Below, in pieces: positions 33,516 to 40,536 of a stretch of DNA of 64,000 nucleotides (positions within the stretch are counted from its first letter, which is position 1; each line of letters opens with the position of its first letter). The position numbers were made by a program, and so were the translations under genes. This DNA is from an uncultured bacterium. GTDB taxonomy: Bacteria > Elusimicrobiota > Elusimicrobia > Elusimicrobiales > Elusimicrobiaceae. The stretch is from positions 44,387 to 108,386 of the forward strand of contig CASFFZ010000007.1 of assembly GCA_949294095.1 (NCBI GenBank). Direction: 5' to 3'. The notes under the pieces were generated by a model. That model made no database searches, was not told the origin of the DNA, and saw only the letters and a list, made by a program, of their open reading frames with translations.

Positions 33516-33590
33516 ACCCTGTTATTTTTACGACGAAAACGCTATCTTATTAATATCAAGCAGGACAAATTTAACACAAGGAGGCGCTGT

Positions 33591-33761
33591 ATGAATACCG
33601 CATTACAAAAGACCGTAGCCGCCCAGCTGATTAAAAAGCAGCGCCTGGATCGGGAGTTTGCTTGGATCAGCCGGGAGTTTAGAGATTTCCACACCCTATC
33701 CGATCTGGAGCTCTACAATACCGAGCGTTACGCTGCGCTTCATTTGGGGTACGTTTTTTAA
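33591..33761 (+). CDS. Small 56-residue protein, unknown function
   Basis: ATG at 33591 with AAGGAGG 8 nt upstream, 56 codons, then a terminator 36 bp later. The protein starts MNTALQKTVAAQLIKKQR and is basic/acidic and helical, with IS REFRDFHTLSDLELYNTERY-type charged segments and no hydrophobic anchor. The frame is open much further upstream (to 33069), but that part overlaps hydE and the GGCCCA stretch, so the ATG beside the ribosome binding site is the real start. Not recognised as any family. It is a complete, self-contained transcription unit. Confidence 0.6.
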   Translation: MNTALQKTVAAQLIKKQRLDREFAWISREFRDFHTLSDLELYNTERYAALHLGYVF

Positions 33762-33797
33762 AAAGTGTGTTTCTAACCCTCCTACAAGAACACCCTT

Positions 33798-33828
33798 CGC
33801 CCGCTATATCTCCGGCGGGCGTTTTTTT
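33798..33828 (+). terminator. Terminator of the 56-codon gene
   Basis: CGCCCGC / GCGGGCG stem with a 10-nt loop and seven T. Confidence 0.88.
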
Positions 33829-33896
33829 GTATATGCCAAAAGGCGGGAGTTTGCCGCAACAGGCCCGGCATGGGGAAATACGCCTAAGCTCCGTGG

Positions 33897-33931
33897 AAGA
33901 CCTAAGGAGGGATAGGTCTTTTGACCCTTGT
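33897..33931 (+). promoter_or_regulatory. Shared upstream element, copy 1, with hairpin
   Basis: ATAGGTCTTTTGACCCTTGT (33912-33931) is identical over 20 bp to a copy at 39383. Here it also overlaps a perfect 8-bp stem AAGACCTA / TAGGTCTT (33897-33904 and 33913-33920) whose loop is AGGAGGGA. A -10-like TATTAT (33951-33956) follows 19 nt after the element. The downstream gene encodes a secreted protein (34007). The GGTC-TTTT-GACC part could form an alternative hairpin. Confidence 0.5.
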
Positions 33932-34006
33932 ACTAAATAAAGGAGATTCTTATTATATATAAAAGGCAAAAATTAAATTTTACCGTTCAGGAATTGAAAA
34001 ACAACT

Positions 34007-35965
34007 ATGAATCATTTATTTCGCAAAAGCTTTTCCATTGCCGCTATTGCTGTTTTGGCCTGTCTCTTGGGTATGCCTGCGCCTGCCCGAGCCAATACGT
34101 TTACCAAATTTTTGAAAGGATTTTTTGGCGCCAAAAACGCAGAAAAACTGGTAAAACCCGCCGTTTCGGAAACCCTTCCCCAGACGGCAAAATCCGCAGC
34201 GAATGCGTCCGCGACCGTGCCGCCTTCGGTGGCGCCGCTCCCAACCGCACCCGCGGCGGCAGTCCCTGCGGTAAAGGAGCCGCCGGTGGTTATTTTGGAG
34301 TCGGTAGAAAAGGGGACTAACCCAAACGACAACTATTTCCTGACCCCGAAAGAAATGTGGAAAAAATCCGTCAAAGAATTTTACAGCACGGACGTCCTGC
34401 CCAAAGCGCCCAAAACGAAAGGCGCCGGCAATGAGCGTATCTTAAAAAATACGCAGCAGGATTTGCCCGCATCCAACCGAATGAAAAACGCTCAGATTGA
34501 GGAAAATTTTCAAAATATGTCCGCCGTAGAATCCGCCATTAACAGGCAAATTTTCCGGCAAGACGCCATGGCGGCCGAGCAAACCAGCCCCGACCTGCAG
34601 GACTTGTTCTCTTTCCGCACGGGTATGGAAGCGCTGGAAACGTTAATGCCTGCTTATAAAGAAATCCTGTCCATGCGCTGCACCCCGAACGAAAGGGAGC
34701 TGTTGTTAAACACGTTTAAAAACTTGGACAAAGAATTCTTTTATTACAACCCCTCCAAGCAAACCAGCTATATGGTGCCGCGCACCAAACATCTCTACAG
34801 CACGATGTTTTACCGGCAATTTGCCTCGGATAACCCCACGCTCCATATCAACAATTTAACCGGCCTTTTGGAGCGCACCGGTACGGATAAAGTACTGAGC
34901 GTCATTGACACCAAGTTATGGATGACCTCCCACAACGGCCAGCTGCCCCGTTTCCAAGCGGACAAAACGCTGCAGGAACAGCAAGTGGCTATCAATTTTT
35001 ACAATTTGTTGGATGAAGCCAAGAGTAATACGCTCCCCATGCACCTGCGGCCGCTAAAACAAGTGGTGCTTACGATTGGCAAACCCATCCAGGGCAGCAT
35101 CCCGCTTACGGCCTGGACGAACTTCGCCAGCAAATGGCTGGCCACGTTTAGCGATGAGGAGCTGGTAAAAATTTTCTTAAATTACAACAAACCGCCCCAA
35201 AAAGGTTTTTTTGACGGGATGTCGGCCGACATCCGCAAAGGCCTTGGCGGCAAATTGTCCAGCGACAAAACCGGCAAAACCTTGTATTTGCTCGGCACCG
35301 CCAACGCCACCCCGCAGGAAACCTTAAGCATGCTGAAGTGGTGGGCCGCGCAGCAAAACGCCGCCTTGCCCCGCGCGGCGGAGATCAGCCGCAACCTCAC
35401 GGAAAATACCGACTACGCCCAGGTGCTTGCCCGGTACAGAGAAGGCGTCCTGTTTGACAACGCCTTGCGCACCCTTGACACCAAAGGCCCGGCGGCCCGG
35501 CAAGTGCGCGACATTCTGCTGCCGCTGGCGCAAAATTATCTCCGCCAAACTACCCAGCGGTTGGACGAGGCCAAACAACTCTTAGACAAAGGGGAAATCA
35601 AACAGGCGGACGTAAAAGCGCTTCATACCGCCATTCAAAACCCGCTGCTTAAAACGTTGTCCCCGCGGGAAACGGCCCAGTTAAACGTCCGCGTGCAAAC
35701 GTTTAATAAACTCTATAAGAAATACAACGACGTGTCGAAATTCCTGACCTACTGCCGCATGCACCCCAACGAATACTTCTACGAAGAAGGGCACCTGATT
35801 GTGGAAAGGCTGATTCCTTCGCTTAGAGAACGCTGGGGGCTGGACGCCTCGGTAGAAGAATTACAGAAAGAAATCAGCGAACTCCGCGCCGGCGGGCTTG
35901 TTTCGGCCGACCTGTTGGAACTCCAGCTGCAGCGATTGGTGCAAAAAGGACAGGGGAAAAACTAA
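34007..35965 (+). CDS. Secreted protein of unknown function, 652 residues
   Basis: A signal peptide (about residues 1-29, ending in APARA-N) is followed by an Ala/Pro/Val-rich linker (about 45-100) and a long soluble, largely helical region to residue 652. I see no catalytic motif, cysteine pattern, repeat or membrane anchor that identifies a family. Tail residues 540-650 have predicted coiled-coil character (LDEAKQLLDKGEIKQADVK, LQKEISELRAGG). It is monocistronic: an upstream regulatory element, no clear Shine-Dalgarno sequence, and a terminator at its end. Probably a lineage-specific periplasmic or extracellular protein; related in regulation, not in sequence, to the genes at 39456 and 42913. 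Confidence 0.75.
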   Translation: MNHLFRKSFSIAAIAVLACLLGMPAPARANTFTKFLKGFFGAKNAEKLVKPAVSETLPQTAKSAANASATVPPSVAPLPTAPAAAVPAVKEPPVVILESVEKGTNPNDNYFLTPKEMWKKSVKEFYSTDVLPKAPKTKGAGNERILKNTQQDLPASNRMKNAQIEENFQNMSAVESAINRQIFRQDAMAAEQTSPDLQDLFSFRTGMEALETLMPAYKEILSMRCTPNERELLLNTFKNLDKEFFYYNPSKQTSYMVPRTKHLYSTMFYRQFASDNPTLHINNLTGLLERTGTDKVLSVIDTKLWMTSHNGQLPRFQADKTLQEQQVAINFYNLLDEAKSNTLPMHLRPLKQVVLTIGKPIQGSIPLTAWTNFASKWLATFSDEELVKIFLNYNKPPQKGFFDGMSADIRKGLGGKLSSDKTGKTLYLLGTANATPQETLSMLKWWAAQQNAALPRAAEISRNLTENTDYAQVLARYREGVLFDNALRTLDTKGPAARQVRDILLPLAQNYLRQTTQRLDEAKQLLDKGEIKQADVKALHTAIQNPLLKTLSPRETAQLNVRVQTFNKLYKKYNDVSKFLTYCRMHPNEYFYEEGHLIVERLIPSLRERWGLDASVEELQKEISELRAGGLVSADLLELQLQRLVQKGQGKN

Positions 35966-35982
35966 CATTTTAACCAAACGCC

Positions 35983-36015
35983 AAACGGAGCCCGCTTTTA
36001 CGGGGCTCCGTTTTT
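35983..36015 (+). terminator. Terminator of the 652-residue protein gene
   Basis: ACGGAGCC / GGCTCCGT stem followed by five T. Confidence 0.8.
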
Positions 36016-36060
36016 ATGTGTTGGGCGCGTAAGATGACCGGGAAAAAGCGCTCCAAATTT

Positions 36061-36120
36061 GCTATAGTATAAACAGCAGAAAGGATAAAGAGCACCGGGC
36101 GTGTTCTTTATCCTTTTTAT
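36061..36120 (+). promoter_or_regulatory. Extended -10 box followed at once by a strong hairpin terminator
   Basis: TGCTATAGT (36061-36069) would start transcription near 36076. Only a few nucleotides later comes a 16-bp stem AAAGGATAAAGAGCAC / GTGTTCTTTATCCTTT (one G-U pair) with a 5-nt loop and a T-rich end. The product would be an RNA of about 40-45 nt. It could be a tiny RNA, or an attenuator ahead of rpsO, whose own -10 lies just downstream at 36125. The previous gene already has its own terminator. Confidence 0.45.
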
Positions 36121-36121
36121 T

Positions 36122-36248
36122 TGGTATAATAAATATGTACTTTAAGTAAGTATAAAAATTAAACATAGGAGAAGATTGGCCTCCGGCTCGGTATCCCTTG
36201 GGATAAGGAATGCTTGGTCGGCAGAATACAATCTAAGTGTACAAAACA
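36122..36248 (+). promoter_or_regulatory. rpsO promoter and roughly 110-nt structured leader
   Basis: TGGTATAAT (36122-36130) is an extended -10 box; transcription should start near 36137. The leader contains small inverted repeats such as TATCCCTTGGGATA and GC-rich complementary pieces. The rpsO start itself has no good Shine-Dalgarno sequence. S15 represses its own translation by binding its leader in several bacteria, with different structures, so an S15-responsive leader is plausible here but not shown. Confidence 0.5.
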
Positions 36249-36518
36249 ATGGTACTTTCGATGCAAGACAGAAAAGACATCATCAGCAAATTCCAATCCA
36301 GCGCTAATGATACCGGCTCTGCCGCCGTACAAATTGCGCTCATCACGGAACGCATTCAGTATATTTCCAACCACCTCAAAGCCAACCCGAAAGATTTTGC
36401 GGGCGAAAGAGGGCTTAACAAATTGGTCGGCCAAAGAAGACGCTTGCTCGCCTACCTCAAGAGAACCGACTTTGAAAAATACCAAAAAGTAACCCAAGAA
36501 CTTAAATTAAGGAAATAA
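36249..36518 (+). CDS. rpsO: 30S ribosomal protein S15
   Basis: 89 residues, the usual S15 length. S15 binds the central domain of 16S rRNA and begins platform assembly. The blocks NDTGSAAVQIALITERI, GLNKLVGQRRRLLAYLKR and a terminal LKLRK are characteristic. The start ATG at 36249 gives MVLSMQDRKDII, aligning residue for residue with MALTKERKQEII of other S15 proteins. A GTG 12 bp upstream is open but would add four residues. It is 6 bp upstream of pnp, the classical rpsO-pnp pair. Confidence 0.96.
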   Translation: MVLSMQDRKDIISKFQSSANDTGSAAVQIALITERIQYISNHLKANPKDFAGERGLNKLVGQRRRLLAYLKRTDFEKYQKVTQELKLRK

Positions 36519-36524
36519 CCTCTA

Positions 36525-38636
36525 ATGCAAAATTTCAACCACAAATTTGATATTCACAATGTGGAAGTAACCGTTGGCGGACAAACCATTAAATTGGAAA
36601 CCGGCTTAATCGCCAAACAGTCCGACGGGGCCGTAGTAGCCACCTTGGGGGAAACCATGGTGCTGGCTACCGCCGTTTCCACGAAAGAGCAAAAACCGGG
36701 CATCTCCGATTTTACGCCTCTTACCGTCAATTATAAAGAAAGAACCTACGCCGCGGGCAAAATCCCCGGCGGTTTTTTCAAACGCGAAGGCCGCGCCAGC
36801 AAGAAAGAAACGCTGTCTTCCCGCATTATTGACCGCACCATCCGCCCCATTTTCCCGGAAGGTTTCGCCTGCGAAACCAACGTAACGGCGATGGTCATCT
36901 CCAGCGACGATAAACACGACGCCGACGTATTATCCGTATTGGCTTCGTCCGCCGCGCTGGTTATTTCTTCCATTCCGTTCAACGAGCCGGTTGCCGCCGT
37001 ACGCATCGGCCGCAAAGACGGGCAGTACATCGTCAACCCCACCAAAAAAGAACAGGAATCCTGCGATATGGACTTAGTCATTGCCGGTTCTGCGCAGGGG
37101 CTGCTGATGGTGGAAGGCGGTGCCAAGGAAGTAGAAGAAGAAGCCATCATCAAAGCGATGGAAATTGCCAAGCCGGAAATTGACAAAATGTGCGCCGCGC
37201 AAATGAAACTGCGCGAAATGGCCGGCAAACCGAAATTTGAATACGTCGTGGAAAAACTGCCGCAGGAAGTGGCGGATCTGGCCAACGGCAAATTCCGCGA
37301 AGAAGCCAAAAAGATTCTGCATGCGTTTTCCGACAAACAAACCCGCGATACGCAGGTAGCCCAGCTGAAAGCTTCGTTTACCGAAGAACTGACCCCGAAT
37401 TACGGCGAAAACGCCGCCGTGTATGCGGGCATCGCGCTGGAAAACATTATGTATGAAGAATCCCGCAACCTGGTGCTGCACGAAGGCGTGCGCGTGGACG
37501 GCCGCAAACCCGACGAAATCAGACCGCTGAGCTCTATGGTCGGCCTCTTGCCCCGCGCCCACGGTTCCGCCTTGTTTACCCGCGGGCAGACGCAGTCCTT
37601 GGCGGTAGCCACGTTGGGCACCCCCGATGACCAGCAAATGGTGGAAGGGTTGGACGACACCACCTACGAACGCTTTATGCTGCACTACAACTTCCCGGGC
37701 TTTGCCACGGGCGAATGCAAGCCGGATCGCTCTCCGGGCCGCCGCGAAATCGGCCACGGGGAACTGGCTCGCCGCGCGTTGATGCCGCTTATCCCCAGCG
37801 AAGAAGAATTTCCGTACACGATTCGTGTGGTGTCCGACATCATGGAATCCAACGGTTCTTCCTCCATGGCCAGCGTCTGCGGCGGATCTTTGGCCCTGTT
37901 TGATGCGGGCGTGCCGATGAAATCGGCCTGCTCCGGCATTGCGATGGGCGCCATTTCCGGCGAAGGCAAATTTGTAGTGCTGTCCGATATTATGGGCTTG
38001 GAAGACCACTTGGGCGATATGGACTTTAAACTGACCGGTTCGCGCAAAGGGATTACGGCCTTCCAGATGGACGTAAAACTCAAAACCGGCATCCCGCTGG
38101 ACGTTTTGCGCCAAGCCATCTCTCAAGCCACCCAAGGCCGCATGTTCATCATGGATCACATGGAGAAAACGATCGCCGAACCGAAGAAAAACATTTCCCG
38201 CTTCGCTCCGATCATCTACAAAATGAGAATCCCGGTGGACAAAATCGGCGCCTTAATCGGCCCCGGCGGCAAGAACATCAAACGCATCACCGAATCCACC
38301 GAAGCCAAGATTGACATCGCCGAAGACGGCATTGTAACCATTGCCGCCGCCAACAGCGACCGCTTGGATCAGGCCAAAGCCGAAATTGAAATGATGACCG
38401 CTGAACCCGAAGTAAACAAAATTTACAAAGGCAAAGTAGTCTCCATTCAGCCTTTCGGCGCGTTTGTGGAAATCTTGCCCGGCAAGGACGGACTGTTGCA
38501 CATTTCCGAAATTGAAAAACACCGCATCAACAAAGTCGAAGACGTGTTAAAACTCGGCGACATTGTGGAAGTAAAATGCGTGGAAATTGACAATAACGGA
38601 AAAGTAAGACTTTCCAGAAAAGCCTTGCTCAAATAG
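36525..38636 (+). CDS. pnp: Polyribonucleotide nucleotidyltransferase (PNPase)
   Basis: 703 residues. PNPase degrades mRNA 3' to 5' by phosphorolysis and can add tails. There are two RNase PH domains: the first with GGFFKREGR and SRIIDRTIRPIFPEGF, the second with GSALFTRGQTQSLAV, SDIMESNGSSSMASVCGGSLALFDAG and GLEDHLGDMDFK. A helical domain lies between them, then the KH domain (IGPGGKNIKRI near 580) and the S1 domain (GKVVSIQPFGAFVEILPGKDGLLHISEI). Translation follows rpsO after 6 bp. A terminator follows. Confidence 0.97.
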   Translation: MQNFNHKFDIHNVEVTVGGQTIKLETGLIAKQSDGAVVATLGETMVLATAVSTKEQKPGISDFTPLTVNYKERTYAAGKIPGGFFKREGRASKKETLSSRIIDRTIRPIFPEGFACETNVTAMVISSDDKHDADVLSVLASSAALVISSIPFNEPVAAVRIGRKDGQYIVNPTKKEQESCDMDLVIAGSAQGLLMVEGGAKEVEEEAIIKAMEIAKPEIDKMCAAQMKLREMAGKPKFEYVVEKLPQEVADLANGKFREEAKKILHAFSDKQTRDTQVAQLKASFTEELTPNYGENAAVYAGIALENIMYEESRNLVLHEGVRVDGRKPDEIRPLSSMVGLLPRAHGSALFTRGQTQSLAVATLGTPDDQQMVEGLDDTTYERFMLHYNFPGFATGECKPDRSPGRREIGHGELARRALMPLIPSEEEFPYTIRVVSDIMESNGSSSMASVCGGSLALFDAGVPMKSACSGIAMGAISGEGKFVVLSDIMGLEDHLGDMDFKLTGSRKGITAFQMDVKLKTGIPLDVLRQAISQATQGRMFIMDHMEKTIAEPKKNISRFAPIIYKMRIPVDKIGALIGPGGKNIKRITESTEAKIDIAEDGIVTIAAANSDRLDQAKAEIEMMTAEPEVNKIYKGKVVSIQPFGAFVEILPGKDGLLHISEIEKHRINKVEDVLKLGDIVEVKCVEIDNNGKVRLSRKALLK

Positions 38637-38650
38637 TTTCACACGCTGTT

Positions 38651-38692
38651 ATCCCCGGAGCGATTGATACCGCCCCGGGGATTTTGTTTTTA
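38651..38692 (+). terminator. Terminator of rpsO-pnp
   Basis: ATCCCCGG / CCGGGGAT stem with a 16-nt loop, followed by TTTTGTTTTT. Confidence 0.85.
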
Positions 38693-38702
38693 AGGGGGAA
38701 AA

Positions 38703-39386
38703 ATGCCTTTTGCTATTTACCCGTGGATGAACGAGTTAATCCGCCAGCTGCAGCGGGTTTTTAAACACAGGCTCCAAGCCGTAGGCCTGCAGGGAAGCTT
38801 CCGGCGGGGGGAAGAAACTCCCCAAAGCGATATAGACGCCGTGGTCATTCTGGACAAACTGACCGCGCAGGATATTTCCTTTTATAAAGATATCCTCTCG
38901 CATATGCCCCCAACCCATGCGCACCCGGTGTGCGGATTCTTCGGAGGGAAAGAAGAATTGCAAAACTGGCCCCGGGCGGATTTGTTTCAATTTATGCAAG
39001 ATACGCAGTGGCTTTGTGGCGGGCTGACAGACGTATTGCCGCCGCCTGCTTGCGAGGACGCCCGCCAAGCCGTTCAAACCGCGGCCGGAACCATTTACCA
39101 CGCCCTGGTGCATACGTGGGTGCACGGGCAATTAGGCCCTGATTTTTTAAAATCGCTTGGGAAATCCGCTTTCTTTATGCTTCAAGCCGCCCATTATATG
39201 CGCACCGGCCGCTATATAGCCACCAAGCAACAGCTCCTGCAGGCGCTATCGAAGCCGGATGAGCGGGAAATACTGAGGCTGAGCTTCACACCGCTTTCGC
39301 AAGAGGCGCTGCCCGGGGCCGCTGCCCGGTTATTAAACGTCTGCCGGGATTTGCTGGCCGAATCCGCCAGACCCAACGCCAAATAG
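38703..39386 (+). CDS. Nucleotidyltransferase-domain protein
   Basis: 227 residues. The N-terminal domain has GSFRRGEETPQSDIDAVVI at residues 31-49, the GSxxRG...SDxDxxV signature of the polymerase-beta nucleotidyltransferase superfamily with metal-binding D43 and D45. The rest (about 100-227) is helical, with HALVHTWVHGQLG and a MLQAAHYMRTG block, similar to KNTase-like C-terminal domains. It may transfer a nucleotide to a small molecule or protein; the substrate is unknown. The start has AAGGGGG 5 nt upstream. No HEPN partner is adjacent, so a MNT/HEPN toxin-antitoxin role is not supported. Confidence 0.72.
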   Translation: MPFAIYPWMNELIRQLQRVFKHRLQAVGLQGSFRRGEETPQSDIDAVVILDKLTAQDISFYKDILSHMPPTHAHPVCGFFGGKEELQNWPRADLFQFMQDTQWLCGGLTDVLPPPACEDARQAVQTAAGTIYHALVHTWVHGQLGPDFLKSLGKSAFFMLQAAHYMRTGRYIATKQQLLQALSKPDEREILRLSFTPLSQEALPGAAARLLNVCRDLLAESARPNAK

Positions 39387-39402
39387 GTCTTTTGACCCTT
39401 GT
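39383..39402 (+). promoter_or_regulatory. Shared upstream element, copy 2
   Basis: ATAGGTCTTTTGACCCTTGT, identical to 33912-33931. It starts just inside the stop codon of the nucleotidyltransferase gene. A TACTAT -10-like box (39423-39428) follows 20 nt after it, 27 nt before the ATG of the next gene. Confidence 0.55.
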
Positions 39403-39455
39403 TTTACCCGATTGGGAACTGATACTATTAGCATATATCCGTTGGGAGGATTTTT

Positions 39456-40433
39456 ATGAAAATCATACGTTTTTTTCTGCTTTCCGTCTTTGCGCTGCCC
39501 GTCTGCGCAGCCGCCCAAGCCACTTACAGCATTCCCTTGGGGAACGGTTTTGGCTGGGATACCAAAATTCCGATAACTTTCAACCAAGAGGAATTTAACA
39601 AAAAATTTGCTGAAAAAATGAATGCGGTGCGAGCCTCATACGCGCTGCAGGCGGCGCCCGCCGCCAAGGCGCTGCCACCCACCCCGCCGGCCGCCCGCCC
39701 GGATGAGGCCAGGGATTCCGCGCAAGATTACACCCAATGCATCATTTGCCGCGAGAAAATACTGAAAACAGACGGCTACCAAATTACCCCCAAACGCGAC
39801 TGGTACGTCAAAAAGCATTCGCCGTGTGCCTGCCAATTCTATAAAGGCTGGAAAGACAGCGAAGACACTTCTTTCTTTCAAACGGCCGCCCAACGCAGTA
39901 AGTGCGAAATGACGATGGATTCCAAATACGCCACCCACACCTGCGCCGTCTGCGGCAAACCGATTAACGCCGCCTGCGGGGCCATTTCCTCGTGGGAAGA
40001 CAGCCAAGGCCCGCATTATGCACACGCCGATTGCTTTGCCTGGCAGCGGCATACCGCACAGAAAGAGGAACTGCTTAAAAATTTAGACATTACCGAGGCC
40101 GACTGCACCCGCTACGACCGCCAAGAACAGCAGCGCCTCCACACGCAACAGCGCCTGGTGGAAGAACTGAAAGCGGCCACCCAAGAGCTCAGCCCCCAGC
40201 CGCAGCCAGCTCTCCCGTCCATCCAACCGGCCGCCCAACCGCAAATCCGCCCGCTCAAGCAGGTCAAACGCGATTTAAATCGCTTTAACAGACGTTACGG
40301 CAAGGCTTTGCACCAAGCGGCCAAAGACCGCCGGGAAGGAAAAACTTTATCTCAAAAACAACAGCAATTGCTGCAGGATTTTGAGGCGCTCCGCGCGGAA
40401 TATGCCCAAGCTTCCCAAGCGGCCGCCAACTAA
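39456..40433 (+). CDS. Secreted protein with two treble-clef-like Cys-rich segments
   Basis: 325 residues. A signal peptide (about 1-20, ending VCAAAQA) is followed by a short linker and two zinc-ligand-like segments: CIICREKIL...KKHSPCAC near residues 93-128, and CAVCGKPINAACG...HYAHADC near 166-193. Both keep a CxxC, a later His and a Cys. The C-terminal 130 residues are Gln-rich and coiled-coil-like. A secreted metallopeptidase at 27813-29213 carries a similar CPVCHKPL..C segment. Such clusters are normally cytoplasmic, so their presence in exported proteins is unusual. No known family recognised. GGGAGG precedes the ATG; a terminator follows. Confidence 0.75.
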   Translation: MKIIRFFLLSVFALPVCAAAQATYSIPLGNGFGWDTKIPITFNQEEFNKKFAEKMNAVRASYALQAAPAAKALPPTPPAARPDEARDSAQDYTQCIICREKILKTDGYQITPKRDWYVKKHSPCACQFYKGWKDSEDTSFFQTAAQRSKCEMTMDSKYATHTCAVCGKPINAACGAISSWEDSQGPHYAHADCFAWQRHTAQKEELLKNLDITEADCTRYDRQEQQRLHTQQRLVEELKAATQELSPQPQPALPSIQPAAQPQIRPLKQVKRDLNRFNRRYGKALHQAAKDRREGKTLSQKQQQLLQDFEALRAEYAQASQAAAN

Positions 40434-40448
40434 AAAACGCTCTTTTTG

Positions 40449-40477
40449 AAACCCCGCTTTTACAAGCGGGGTTTTTT
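40449..40477 (+). terminator. Terminator of the Cys-rich secreted protein gene
   Basis: AACCCCGCTT / AAGCGGGGTT stem with loop TTAC and a T run. Confidence 0.9.
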
Positions 40478-40521
40478 ATGTCCCTGGAAGATATACTCTT
40501 TGCCTGCCCTTTTCGTTAGTT

Positions 40522-40530
40522 TGCTATAAT
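40522..40530 (+). promoter_or_regulatory. Extended -10 box of the protease gene, probable leaderless start
   Basis: TGCTATAAT is followed by CAATAT and the ATG at 40537. The 6-nt gap has no ribosome binding site. Confidence 0.6.
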
Positions 40531-40536
40531 CAATAT

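Noticed and set aside
33069..33590. Upstream extension of the 56-codon gene
   Set aside because: It lies opposite hydE and across the GGCCCA stretch; the only supported start is the ATG at 33591 next to AAGGAGG.
38703..39386. MNT-type toxin-antitoxin antitoxin
   Set aside because: The nucleotidyltransferase motif is present, but no HEPN toxin gene is next to it; neighbours have their own terminators or a different secreted gene.
39383..39428. Reading TTGACC of the shared element as a standard -35 box
   Set aside because: The distance to the -10-like box is about 24-26 nt in both perfect copies, too long for a normal sigma-70 promoter; so I treat the element as a separate site.
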